Shown: in pieces, positions 7,587 to 16,032 of the stretch | Layout: each line of letters begins with the position of its first letter | How positions within the stretch are numbered: position 1 is the stretch's first letter | Assembly: GCF_014639535.1 (NCBI RefSeq) | Contig: NZ_BMGA01000001.1 | Coordinates: 124,001 to 188,000, forward strand | Source of the DNA: Flavobacterium palustre | Lineage (GTDB): Bacteria; Bacteroidota; Bacteroidia; Flavobacteriales; Flavobacteriaceae | Direction: 5' to 3' | DNA: 64,000 nucleotides | Translations under genes and position numbers: made by a program | The notes under the pieces: generated by a model | Databases searched by the model: none | The model's input: only the letters and a program-made list of their open reading frames with translations | What the model was told of the DNA's origin: nothing

Positions 7587-9641
7587 TTAAAAACGAGACA
7601 TGACTCTGCCGAGTTTTTTTGAAAAAGCACGAGTGAGTTCATTATAATCTTTTATCATCATCATAGACTCCATATTATCCTGATCAGGTGATATGGAGTT
7701 TTTTAATTCCTCAATGATTCGCCCAACTAAGTACCACCTTAAGGTTAAAATGGTTTCAGAAACATTTTGACTTATGGTATCCTGCTTGGTTTTTGGAAAA
7801 ATATTTTGTCCTTCCCAGTTGTGCATTACTAAACGCTCGTCTTCCATCAGAATATCAGTAACTTCCTGAGCATATTCAGCCGGCAAACGCATTAAATACT
7901 GCTCTAAACTAAAGCTGTCATTTTGAAGATAATAATTAATCAAATCATTAAAAATACCGCGAAACAAAGGATTGGCTAATTCTACCTCATCTTCCTGCAA
8001 ACTCAAATAAATACGCTGAAAAACTTTATAGGATTTCATTTCAGAAACATTCACTATCTCACCTTCATCGTTGGTTTTCATCAAGACATCCTCAAACTCT
8101 TCGGTTTTATTTCCGTACAAAAGTAAAATCTCGATTATTTTGCGTTCCAAACGATACAAAACATCTACTCTTTCTGTAGGCTCGCTTGCATACCCTGGTT
8201 CTCCCGGATAATCCTCCGGTGGACCAAATCTGGGATCTTCCGGATCTCCTCCTGAATAGCCCGCACTTTTTGGGTTTGGATTTCTAAGAACTTCAAAAGG
8301 TTTTTGCTCTTGTTTTTGCTTTTTAGCAACTTCAGTAGCATCTTTTTGAATTAACTGAGCCAAAGTACTAATAAGCACCTGCTCCGAAATATCCATAATA
8401 CGGGAACATTCCTGAATGTAAACTTCACGTTGAATACGGTCCGGTATTTTAGAAATACTTCCGACCATATCACGAATCAAATCAGCTTTCTTGATAGGAT
8501 CGTTCTTAGCTTCATCCATCAAAAGTGAAGCTTTGAACTGGATAAAATCTTTAGCGTTATTTTCCAGATAAGCCACCAACTCATCGTGTGGTGTTTTCTT
8601 AGCAAAACTATCCGGATCCTCTCCATCAGGAAAAGTACAAACCTTAACATTCATCCCTTCTTCCAAAATCAAATCGATTCCTCGAACTGAAGCACGAAGT
8701 CCCGCAGCATCACCATCAAAAAGAACGGTAATATTTCTGGTCAATCGGTTGATTAAGCGAATTTGGTCCGGAGTCAATGCCGTTCCCGAAGAAGCCACCA
8801 CGTTCTCAATTCCCGCCTGATTGAACTGAATCACATCAGTATAACCTTCCACCAAAAAACAATTGTTCAATTTGGCTATAGATTGTTTGGCCTGAAAAAT
8901 TCCGTAAAGCACTTTACTCTTATGGTAAATTTCACTCTCAGGCGAATTCAGGTATTTTGCCGCTTTTTTATCATTGGTCAAGATTCGTCCTCCAAAACCT
9001 AAAATCCTTCCGGACATACTTTGGATAGGGAACATCACACGACCTTTAAATCGGTCAAAAGGACGGTCTTCTCTCGGAATGGTCAAACCGGTACTCTCCA
9101 GAAATTCCAATTTATAACCTTTCCCTAAAGCTTCTTTAGTCAAAGCATCCCAGGCTTCAGGCGAATATCCTAAACTAAACTTTTCAATAGTATCAAGAGT
9201 AAAACCTCTTTCTTTAAAATACGAAAGTCCAATTGCTTTTCCTTCTTCGGTATTTAATAGGGTTTTATGAAAATAATCTTTTGCAAATTCAGAAACCAAA
9301 TACATACTTTCACGAGCATCCATATTGGCCTTTTCAGCATCGGTTTGCTCGGTTTCCTCAATTTCGATATTGTACTTTTTAGCCAAATAACGAATGGCTT
9401 CCGGATACGTAAAATGTGAGTGTTCCATCAGGAAAGCCACAGCATTACCTCCTTTTCCCGAGCTAAAATCCTTCCAGATTCCTTTAGCCGGCGAAACCAT
9501 AAACGATGGCGAGCGCTCATCAGAAAACGGACTCAGTCCTTTAAAATTACTTCCGGCACGTTTTAATTGCACAAAATCACCAATAACTTCCTCAACACGG
9601 GCAGTTTCGAAAACAGTATCTATCGTAGCTTTTGAAATCAA
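7587..9641 (-). CDS. dnaG: DNA primase DnaG lacking the zinc ligands
   Basis: 684 residues. N-terminal CHC2-like fold, then TOPRIM domain (FLVEGYTDV, about residue 265; LFDGDAAGLRA, about 312) and a C-terminal helicase-binding region. It makes RNA primers at replication forks. The four zinc ligands of E. coli primase (C40, H43, C61, C64) correspond in position and spacing to S37, S40, D58 and S61 here, so no zinc can bind in the usual way. The surrounding fold motifs (PSF, GGNAVAFL) are intact, so the domain is kept without metal. Confidence 0.95.
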   Translation of the reverse strand: MISKATIDTVFETARVEEVIGDFVQLKRAGSNFKGLSPFSDERSPSFMVSPAKGIWKDFSSGKGGNAVAFLMEHSHFTYPEAIRYLAKKYNIEIEETEQTDAEKANMDARESMYLVSEFAKDYFHKTLLNTEEGKAIGLSYFKERGFTLDTIEKFSLGYSPEAWDALTKEALGKGYKLEFLESTGLTIPREDRPFDRFKGRVMFPIQSMSGRILGFGGRILTNDKKAAKYLNSPESEIYHKSKVLYGIFQAKQSIAKLNNCFLVEGYTDVIQFNQAGIENVVASSGTALTPDQIRLINRLTRNITVLFDGDAAGLRASVRGIDLILEEGMNVKVCTFPDGEDPDSFAKKTPHDELVAYLENNAKDFIQFKASLLMDEAKNDPIKKADLIRDMVGSISKIPDRIQREVYIQECSRIMDISEQVLISTLAQLIQKDATEVAKKQKQEQKPFEVLRNPNPKSAGYSGGDPEDPRFGPPEDYPGEPGYASEPTERVDVLYRLERKIIEILLLYGNKTEEFEDVLMKTNDEGEIVNVSEMKSYKVFQRIYLSLQEDEVELANPLFRGIFNDLINYYLQNDSFSLEQYLMRLPAEYAQEVTDILMEDERLVMHNWEGQNIFPKTKQDTISQNVSETILTLRWYLVGRIIEELKNSISPDQDNMESMMMIKDYNELTRAFSKKLGRVMSRF

Positions 9642-9668
9642 TTTTTAAAGAATAAAGTTGGAAAGCAT

Positions 9669-9676
9669 CAAAGATA
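9669..9676 (-). promoter_or_regulatory. Candidate -7 element of dnaG
   Basis: The minus strand reads TATCTTTG, matching TAnnTTTG, 27 bases before the dnaG ATG. The region behind it is a run of CAAT-rich near-repeats, in which several TTG triplets could serve as -33 element, so the assignment is tentative. Confidence 0.4.
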
Positions 9677-9792
9677 CAATATCAATGGTAATTTTCAATA
9701 GCAATAGCAATGACAATGGTGATGACAATTTTCAATTTCAATATTAACTTTAAATCCAGTTTTTTAAAATTGATTTTTGATATTGAAATTGT

Positions 9793-10770
9793 CTATTTTT
9801 TTCTCTCAATCACGTAATTCACCATCAAAGTTAAAGCGTCTTTGAATTCGGAATCAGGATAATTTTGAAGTAAGGAAAGAGCTTCTTGTTGGAATTCGAC
9901 CATTTTATTTTCGGCATAGGTCAGACCGTTATTATTTTTGACAAAAGCAATGACTTCTTTGACTCTCTTTTTGTCTTTATTGTGGTTTTTAATCGAATTA
10001 ATTAACCACGACTTTTCTTTAGAAGTACAATTATTCAAAACATGAATTAAAGGCAGAGTCATTTTTTGCTCTTTGATGTCAATCCCTGTAGGTTTTCCAA
10101 TAGCCTCCTCTGTATAATCAAACAAATCGTCTTTTATCTGGAAAGCCATTCCTATCAATTCACCAAACTTTCGCATATTCTCCACCTGAACCGTATCTTC
10201 AGAAACCGATTTGGCTCCCAATGCACAACAAGCCGCAATAAGCGTAGCGGTTTTTTTTCGGATAATTTCGTAGTAAACTCCTTCGGTAATATCTAATCTT
10301 CGAGCTTTTTCTATTTGCAATAATTCTCCTTCACTCATTTCGCGAACAGCGACAGAAATAATTTGAAGCAAATCAAAATCACCATTGTCTATCGAAAGCA
10401 ACAATCCTTTCGATAACAAATAATCACCAACCAAAACGGCAATTTTATTTTTCCAAAGTGCATTAATGGAGAAAAATCCTCGACGACGGTTACTGTCGTC
10501 CACCACATCGTCATGAACTAAAGTTGCAGTATGAATCAACTCAATTACCGAAGCGCCTCGATAGGTTCTTTCGTTTACACTTCCACCGGAAATCATCTTA
10601 GCGGTTAGAAAAACAAACATCGGACGCATTTGTTTTCCTTTTCTGTTAACAATGTAATAAGTAATTCTGTTTAACAGCGCCACTTGGGAAGACATCGACT
10701 CATAGAACTTTTTTTCAAAAAGTTCCATCTCATTAAATATGGGCTGTTTTATTTGAGAAGTGACATTCAT
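9793..10770 (-). CDS. Polyprenyl synthetase (all-trans prenyl diphosphate synthase)
   Basis: 325 residues. The first aspartate-rich motif DDVVDD (residues 87-92) and the second KDDLFD (D214, D215, D218) bind magnesium and the allylic diphosphate. KGKQMRPMFVF near residue 45 is the substrate-binding lysine/arginine region. Size and the motif layout point to a long-chain product (octaprenyl or similar, for menaquinone side chains) rather than farnesyl diphosphate, but chain length cannot be fixed from sequence alone. Same strand as dnaG, 150 bases upstream of it. Confidence 0.9.
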   Translation of the reverse strand: MNVTSQIKQPIFNEMELFEKKFYESMSSQVALLNRITYYIVNRKGKQMRPMFVFLTAKMISGGSVNERTYRGASVIELIHTATLVHDDVVDDSNRRRGFFSINALWKNKIAVLVGDYLLSKGLLLSIDNGDFDLLQIISVAVREMSEGELLQIEKARRLDITEGVYYEIIRKKTATLIAACCALGAKSVSEDTVQVENMRKFGELIGMAFQIKDDLFDYTEEAIGKPTGIDIKEQKMTLPLIHVLNNCTSKEKSWLINSIKNHNKDKKRVKEVIAFVKNNNGLTYAENKMVEFQQEALSLLQNYPDSEFKDALTLMVNYVIERKK

Positions 10771-10949
10771 TTAGGTTTCAAATATACTATTTTAAATAAA
10801 AAGACATTCGCTTTTTTAAATACTTATCTATTTTATTAGTTAATTTTATACTATAAAACTCAAAATTGCGTTTTTAAAATTTACAAAATTGCCCCATTAA
10901 ACCATTTAAAAATTTCGCCATCTTACTCTAAACCAAAAACCTAAGAATT

Positions 10950-11807
10950 ATGAAAACAAAAATTTTATTAATCGCAGTGTTTTTTACCATACTAACTTTT
11001 TTCAGTTGTAGTTCCAACGACGCTACAGCTGATAATACAGCAGTAGTTTCTTCTGATGATGTAGCATTAACTGCAAAAATCGACACTTCGCTGGAAGATA
11101 TCGATGCCATTACCGAAGACCAATTTAATGCGCAACAAAGTATCTCAGGAAAAATTGACAGTTACCGAAAAAGTATCTTGCCCAGCTGCGCAACCATCAA
11201 CACAGTTTTAACTAACAATGTCTGGACAAGAACTATCAATTTTGGCACAGAAGGATGTACCTTAGCTAACGGCAATACTATCAAAGGAAAAATCATTATT
11301 AGTTTTACAAATGATTTTAGTACTTCGACACATTCAATTTCCTATACTTTTGAAGGATTCTACCACAATGGAAAGTTAATTGAAGGAAATAAAAACACAA
11401 CTTACACAAAAAAAACAACTGATTTACTTAATGAAATCCATCCTGTTATGACACACTCAATTGACATGACTGTGACATTTGATGATGGGAAAATTTATAA
11501 AATAACAGGAACCAGAACAAGAGAAATGGTCGAAGGATTCAGCACTCCACTGGAATGGGAAGACAATGTTTTCTTAGTAACAGGAAATAGCAATATTACT
11601 AAAAAAGACGGAACCGTAATTACTTGTACAATTACTAATCCATTACGTTTTGAGATGAGTTGCAGATCTCCATTCCCGATTTCCGGAACTAAAACAATAA
11701 CTAAAAACAATTCAACTGCAACATTAGATTTTGGAGATGGCGATTGCGACTCCCTCGCAACAATAACTATCGACAATGTAAGAACCGAAATTTCTTTAAG
11801 AAAATAA
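10950..11807 (+). CDS. Lipoprotein of unknown function
   Basis: 285 residues. A signal peptide ends with lipobox FFSC (cysteine near residue 20), so it is probably lipid-anchored in the cell envelope. The acidic linker (about residues 21-60) is followed by a Thr/Asn-rich region consistent with a beta-sheet domain, including GCTLANGNTIKGKI and two later segments with ITGTRTR and ITKKDGTVITCTI. No known family was recognised. It is a single-gene unit ended by the terminator at 11826-11872. Confidence 0.8.
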   Translation: MKTKILLIAVFFTILTFFSCSSNDATADNTAVVSSDDVALTAKIDTSLEDIDAITEDQFNAQQSISGKIDSYRKSILPSCATINTVLTNNVWTRTINFGTEGCTLANGNTIKGKIIISFTNDFSTSTHSISYTFEGFYHNGKLIEGNKNTTYTKKTTDLLNEIHPVMTHSIDMTVTFDDGKIYKITGTRTREMVEGFSTPLEWEDNVFLVTGNSNITKKDGTVITCTITNPLRFEMSCRSPFPISGTKTITKNNSTATLDFGDGDCDSLATITIDNVRTEISLRK

Positions 11808-11825
11808 CAGTCCTAAAAACTAAAA

Positions 11826-11872
11826 AGCATCCGATTATTGTTTCTTTTTAATTCAACAATCGGATGCTTTTT
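11826..11872. terminator. Bidirectional terminator between lipoprotein gene and rlmN
   Basis: GCATCCGATT (11827-11836) pairs with AATCGGATGC (11858-11867); four further bases extend the stem after one mismatch. T-rich on the right and five A on the left allow termination in both directions. Confidence 0.85.
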
Positions 11873-11884
11873 TATTTAAAAAAA

Positions 11885-12925
11885 TTAAGCTTCTTTATTG
11901 GCCAGTTGCCCGCAGGCCGCATCAATATCTTTACCCCGGCTTCTTCTCACCTTAACTACAATACCTATAGCTTCAAGCGCTTTGACATAAGCATTAATCG
12001 ATTCTTCCGAAGCCTGTTGGAACTCTCCATCATCAATCGGGTTGTATTCAATCAGGTTCACTTTACAAGGCACATATTTGCAAAATTTCACCAAAGCATC
12101 CACCGAAGCCTTATTATCATTAATTCCCTTCCAAACCACATATTCATAAGAAATCTTGCTTTTAGTTTTCTTATACCAATATTCCAAAGCTTCACGCAAA
12201 TCAGTCAACGGGAAATTTTTAGAAAAAGGCATAATTCGGGCTCGGATTTCGTCAATTGCCGAGTGCAGCGAAACTGCCAATTTGAATTTCACCTCATCAT
12301 CGGCCATTTTCTTAATCATTTTTGGAATCCCCGAAGTAGAAACTACAATACGCTTAGGTGACATCCCTAATCCTTCTTCCGAAGTAATCATATCAATCGC
12401 TTTGATTACGTTATTATAATTCATCAATGGCTCACCCATTCCCATAAAAACAATATTCGACAAAGGATGATTAAAGTACAAACGACTTTCTCTGTCTATG
12501 GCAAGAACCTGATCGTAAATCTCGGCTGGCTCTAAATTTCGCATTCTTTTTAATCGGGCAGTAGCACAAAAATTACAATCTAAACTACAACCCACCTGAC
12601 TCGAAACACAGGCTGTAGTACGTGTTTCTGTAGGAATCAAAACCGATTCTACCACCAAACCATCATGCAAACGAACCGCATTTTTTACCGTTCCGTCATC
12701 CGAACGCTGCATGGTATCAACTTTAATGTGATTGATAACAAAGTTGGCTTCGAGCATTCCACGAGTTCCTTTGGAGATATTAGTCATATCTTCAAAACTG
12801 TGCGCACCCTTACTCCACAACCATTCATAAACCTGATTTCCACGAAATGCTTTATCATTATTCGCCACAAAAAAATGGCGTAATTCTTCTTTAGATAAGG
12901 CCCGTATGTCTTTTTTCTCAATCAT
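11885..12925 (-). CDS. rlmN: 23S rRNA/tRNA adenine-C2 methyltransferase RlmN
   Basis: 346 residues, normal length. Radical-SAM cluster motif CSLDCNFC (C113, C117, C120), GMGEPLMNY, and the second catalytic cysteine near residue 338 in DAACGQL. RlmN methylates C2 of A2503 in 23S rRNA and A37 of some tRNAs using a [4Fe-4S] cluster. It is convergent with the lipoprotein gene and divergent from the antitoxin gene. Confidence 0.96.
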   Translation of the reverse strand: MIEKKDIRALSKEELRHFFVANNDKAFRGNQVYEWLWSKGAHSFEDMTNISKGTRGMLEANFVINHIKVDTMQRSDDGTVKNAVRLHDGLVVESVLIPTETRTTACVSSQVGCSLDCNFCATARLKRMRNLEPAEIYDQVLAIDRESRLYFNHPLSNIVFMGMGEPLMNYNNVIKAIDMITSEEGLGMSPKRIVVSTSGIPKMIKKMADDEVKFKLAVSLHSAIDEIRARIMPFSKNFPLTDLREALEYWYKKTKSKISYEYVVWKGINDNKASVDALVKFCKYVPCKVNLIEYNPIDDGEFQQASEESINAYVKALEAIGIVVKVRRSRGKDIDAACGQLANKEA

Positions 12926-12989
12926 GGCGCAAAGTTAATTACAATTTTGAATTATACTGAATTTTTCTAAGCCACAAAATTATATTTTG

Positions 12990-12997
12990 TAACTTTG
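12990..12997 (+). promoter_or_regulatory. -7 element of the antitoxin operon
   Basis: TAACTTTG matches TAnnTTTG and lies 20 bases before the antitoxin ATG. The minus strand carries the same octamer at 12930-12937 facing rlmN, but that one is only five bases from the rlmN start and is less certain. Confidence 0.45.
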
Positions 12998-13016
12998 TTT
13001 TATAAAACAATCCGTC

Positions 13017-13313
13017 ATGGGACTTCCAGAATTAAAACAAAAAATTCAAATGCAAATTGAGAATGCGGACGAACGTTTATTACGTATCGTTTCATCTGTT
13101 TTTGATAATTATTTGAATGAAGAACCAATAGTCGAAACTAAAAACAATACTGTTGACGAATCTATAGTAGCGTACAACATAACAGGAAAACCTTTAACCC
13201 TAGAAGAATACAATCAGGAAATCGACAAAGGAATTGAAGATTTTAAAAATGGCAGGTCTATTTCTCATGAACAACTTTTAAAAGAAATCAAAAGTTGGAA
13301 AAATGAAATATGA
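13017..13313 (+). CDS. Antitoxin-like protein of a type II toxin-antitoxin pair
   Basis: 98 residues, charged and mostly helical. The first half (GLPELKQKIQMQIENADERLLRIVSSVFDNYL) is the pattern seen in small Bacteroidota antitoxins. The second half (LTLEEYNQEIDKGIEDFKNGRSISHEQLLKEIKSW) resembles the toxin-binding tail of RelB/ParD-like proteins, with the frequent G-x-x-x-S-x-E-x-L pattern. The ATG of the following toxin remnant overlaps its stop by 11 bases, as in active toxin-antitoxin operons. Function is inferred from form and position. Confidence 0.7.
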   Translation: MGLPELKQKIQMQIENADERLLRIVSSVFDNYLNEEPIVETKNNTVDESIVAYNITGKPLTLEEYNQEIDKGIEDFKNGRSISHEQLLKEIKSWKNEI

Positions 13314-13570
13314 AATTAAATGGTCAATTAGCGCATTAAACGACCTAAAAAAAACTTAGAACCATAATTTCAGATTCCAAATTTAAAGCTATTTATAAAG
13401 CTCCTGAACAAATTATTTTTCCAGAACAATTTCAAATTGATGAATACAGAAAAGATTGCAGAAGAATAATTGAAGGCAATTACAAAATTTTATATCAATT
13501 TGAAAGCAACCAAATTAGAATAATCAAAATTTTTAACTCCCAACGCGACCCTATAAAAAGTCTAAAATAA
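13303..13570 (+). pseudogene. Broken RelE/ParE-family toxin gene
   Basis: Frame one starts MKYEIKWSISALNDLKK and stops at TAG 13357-13359. The next frame carries a typical RelE/ParE C-terminal half (IIEGNYKILYQFESNQIRI, then IFNSQRDPIKSLK) and stops at 13568-13570. The shift lies in or just after an eight-A run at about 13347-13354. Even with the frame restored the protein would be about 88 residues and would lack roughly 20 residues of the usual helical part, so deletion plus frameshift is likely. The stop overlaps the next gene's ATG (TAATG). Confidence 0.75.
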
Positions 13571-14211
13571 TGCATTTCATATCCCAGGAATTAGAAGATT
13601 ATGTTGAACAACATTCTGAAAACGAACCAGAATTATTAGCAGCATTAAACAAAGAAACTTATCAAAAAATTCTTTTACCCCGAATGCTTAGCGGGCATTT
13701 TCAAGGACGTGTTTTGAGTATGCTCTCAAAACTGATACGCCCGGTAAACATTCTTGAAATTGGAACCTACACCGGTTATTCAGCATTGTGTTTATGCGAA
13801 GGAATGCAGGAAAATGGTCAGTTGCACACCATAGACATCAAAGAAGAGTTAGTCGATTTTCAAAGAAAACATTTTGATAAATCCCCCTGGGGAAATCAAA
13901 TTGTACAGCATTTAGGAGAAGCAATTGACATAATCCCCACACTTGACATTAAATTTGATTTGGTTTTTATTGATGCCGACAAAGAAAATTATCTGAATTA
14001 TTTTGAACTGATTGTTCCCAGAATGAACAAAGGAGGTATTATTTTATCAGACAATGTACTCTGGAGTGGAAAAGTTTTAGAACCTTTACATCCAAAAGAC
14101 ATCAGCACAAAAGTCTTACTCGATTACAATAAATTATTAAAAGAAGACCCAAGGGTTGAAACCGTTTTACTCCCTATTCGCGATGGATTAACAGTAAGCA
14201 GAGTTCTTTAA
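13570..14211 (+). CDS. O-methyltransferase, caffeoyl-CoA-OMT-like
   Basis: 213 residues, class I SAM-dependent fold. SAM-binding motif LEIGTYTGYSALCL, then HTIDI, FDLVFIDADKENY (metal and substrate region) and GGIILSDNVLWSG, all characteristic of this family of cation-dependent methyltransferases. The natural substrate is not predictable. The ATG overlaps the stop of the broken toxin gene, so translation was once coupled to that operon. Confidence 0.9.
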   Translation: MHFISQELEDYVEQHSENEPELLAALNKETYQKILLPRMLSGHFQGRVLSMLSKLIRPVNILEIGTYTGYSALCLCEGMQENGQLHTIDIKEELVDFQRKHFDKSPWGNQIVQHLGEAIDIIPTLDIKFDLVFIDADKENYLNYFELIVPRMNKGGIILSDNVLWSGKVLEPLHPKDISTKVLLDYNKLLKEDPRVETVLLPIRDGLTVSRVL

Positions 14212-14230
14212 GATATTATTATTTATTTAA

Positions 14231-14270
14231 AAAAACGCATATTCATAGTTTACGGATATGCGTTTTTAAA
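14231..14270. terminator. Bidirectional terminator between O-methyltransferase and PAP2 gene
   Basis: AAAACGCATAT (14232-14242) pairs exactly with ATATGCGTTTT (14256-14266). The A and T tracts at the stem ends can serve as U tracts for either direction. Confidence 0.8.
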
Positions 14271-14284
14271 TTTTGATAAAACTC

Positions 14285-14848
14285 TTAAAGCGGAAAATAT
14301 TTTATTTGTGTAAATTGATATATTTTAAAAACAAACCATCCTGTTAACGCTCCAAATAAATAACCCGATAATATATCTAAAGGATAATGTAACCCCAAAT
14401 AAATACGACTGTAGGCAAAAATTAAAGGCCAGAGAAACAACAAAAACGTATATTTAAAATACGGCTTAATCAGATGATAAATAAACACCGCTGCCGCCAT
14501 ACTATTGGCCGCATGTCCTGAGAAAAAACTAAACGATTTTGTTTTTTTAACCACCCTGATTATCGAATAAATATCGGGATTATTACAAGGACGTAATCGC
14601 TGAACTCCATGTTTAAACAAATTAGTACATTGATCGGTAATTAAAATCAGCAGTGCAATAAACAGAAGAACATACAAAGTTTGCTTACCTCCGATTTTTC
14701 TGTAAATAATATAAAGCAACAGTAAAAAAAGTGGAATCCAATTGGTTTGTTTAGTTATAAAAAGCCACAAACCATCGTAAGATTCAGAACCTAGTCCATT
14801 CAAATAGACTAATAGTTGAATATCTAAAGAAAGGAGTTTGTCTAACAT
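14285..14848 (-). CDS. PAP2-family membrane phosphatase
   Basis: 187 residues with several membrane segments. The three phosphatase motifs are present: KHGVQRLRPC (K-x6-RP), FFSGHAANS (SGH) and SRIYLGLHYPLDILSG (SR-x5-H-x3-D). Such enzymes remove phosphate from lipid phosphates, for example undecaprenyl diphosphate or phosphatidic acid, at the membrane. The start overlaps the tatA stop by one base (TAATG), so the two are a transcriptional and translational unit. Confidence 0.9.
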   Translation of the reverse strand: MLDKLLSLDIQLLVYLNGLGSESYDGLWLFITKQTNWIPLFLLLLYIIYRKIGGKQTLYVLLFIALLILITDQCTNLFKHGVQRLRPCNNPDIYSIIRVVKKTKSFSFFSGHAANSMAAAVFIYHLIKPYFKYTFLLFLWPLIFAYSRIYLGLHYPLDILSGYLFGALTGWFVFKIYQFTQIKYFPL

Positions 14849-15174
14849 TATCGACTACGTTTTACAGGACCTGTGATATCTTCAATATCTTCTTTGATTT
14901 TAGTTGCCTGAACAACACCATCTCCTAAAACATCTTCTTTTATCTTATCAATTTGAGTATTGATACCACCTGTCATTTCTGACAATGATTTTGCATCTAA
15001 ACCGTTTTCTTCTGCTCCTTTTTGAATCTCATGTTTGATATCATTTGTGGCATTTTTTAATTGCGCCATCGCTTTTCCCATTGTACGGGCAATTTCCGGA
15101 ATTTTATCCGACCCAAACAACAACAACACTACAAACATTATAAAGATTAACTCTCCTCCTCCAATACCAAACAT
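14848..15174 (-). CDS. tatA: Sec-independent translocase subunit TatA/TatE
   Basis: 108 residues. A short N-terminal transmembrane helix (about residues 5-20), the FG hinge in LLFGSDKIPEIAR, an amphipathic helix GKAMAQLKNATNDIKHEI and a charged tail form the TatA pattern. TatA forms the protein-conducting part of the twin-arginine pathway. No tatC is in the window. A minus-strand TATATTTG promoter element lies at 15198-15205. Confidence 0.92.
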   Translation of the reverse strand: MFGIGGGELIFIMFVVLLLFGSDKIPEIARTMGKAMAQLKNATNDIKHEIQKGAEENGLDAKSLSEMTGGINTQIDKIKEDVLGDGVVQATKIKEDIEDITGPVKRSR

Positions 15175-15282
15175 ATTCTATCTATTTTTTTAAAATGCAA
15201 ATATACCAAAATTAAAAAAGTCTATTTTTAAATTTTTTCTTAAAATAAAAAACCAATGTTTTTTCAAACAAATACTGTTCTT

Positions 15283-16032
15283 CTAGTGTTTTGTTATTTT
15301 TTGATACTCTACATTCTTAGTAACCAGAAAATCCATTAATCGAAACTCTTCACTTGGCTGCATCAGTTGTCTTGACTTAGAATCGTTCTCGCAGTAAATC
15401 AAAAACAATTTAATCTCATCATCCTTTAGATGCAAAGTATTAGAAAAAAAGCTGTAATTCACCTTATTCATTACCACTTCAGAAAAACTAGTTTCTTTGT
15501 AAAAATCGACTTTTTGCGGATTATTTTTTCTTAAAACACCTAGTACGTCTTTATAAATCCTTACAAAATCGACCCCGTTTTCTATACCACCTATAGGAGG
15601 TAAAGTTTTATTTTTAGGAGAAGATTTAGCATCGTCAAAATATTTCATATCAACATATTTTTGCGTATTCCCTTCAAGCGGGCTTAATTCCTTCTTGGCC
15701 CGAATTAAAACCTCAGCCAGTTCATTCGTAAAAATATCCAAATTCACAATCAGCTTAGGCGCAGCAAAATCAGCTTCGGTAAGAACAATTCTTTTCGATT
15801 TAAAAGACAAACTGGAAAATACTAAGGTATCATAAACTTTTGCCTTGACTTCAAAAAGTCCGAATTGATCTACCACATCTCCCACATTAGAATTCACATT
15901 AAAAACAATTACGTTTTCAACCGGAACCAAATTATTTCGCACCTGTCCTTTAAGTGTTCTTTGCGCACCTATTTGACTAAAAGAAAATTGAGCAAAGAGA
16001 AGAAAAATTAAAATGCTTACTTTAGTTTTCAT
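15283..16032 (-). CDS. Secreted protein with carboxypeptidase-regulatory-like domain (paralogue 3)
   Basis: 249 residues. Signal peptide of about 19 residues ending FSFSQ, then a beta-sandwich domain (GQVRNNLVPVENVIVFNVNSNVGDVVDQFGLFEVKAKVYDTLVFSSLSFKSK, key features the N-V-x-V start, G-x-F and D-x-L-x-F-S-S) as in CarboxypepD_reg-like proteins. The C-terminal half has no recognised family. It is probably periplasmic. Its ATG overlaps the end of the upstream paralogue by 11 bases, so all three paralogues form one operon. Confidence 0.8.
   Translation of the reverse strand: MKTKVSILIFLLFAQFSFSQIGAQRTLKGQVRNNLVPVENVIVFNVNSNVGDVVDQFGLFEVKAKVYDTLVFSSLSFKSKRIVLTEADFAAPKLIVNLDIFTNELAEVLIRAKKELSPLEGNTQKYVDMKYFDDAKSSPKNKTLPPIGGIENGVDFVRIYKDVLGVLRKNNPQKVDFYKETSFSEVVMNKVNYSFFSNTLHLKDDEIKLFLIYCENDSKSRQLMQPSEEFRLMDFLVTKNVEYQKITKH

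Noticed and set aside
11864-12361. Plus-strand open frame of 165 codons opposite rlmN
   Set aside because: Shadow of a clear radical-SAM gene; starts inside a terminator region.
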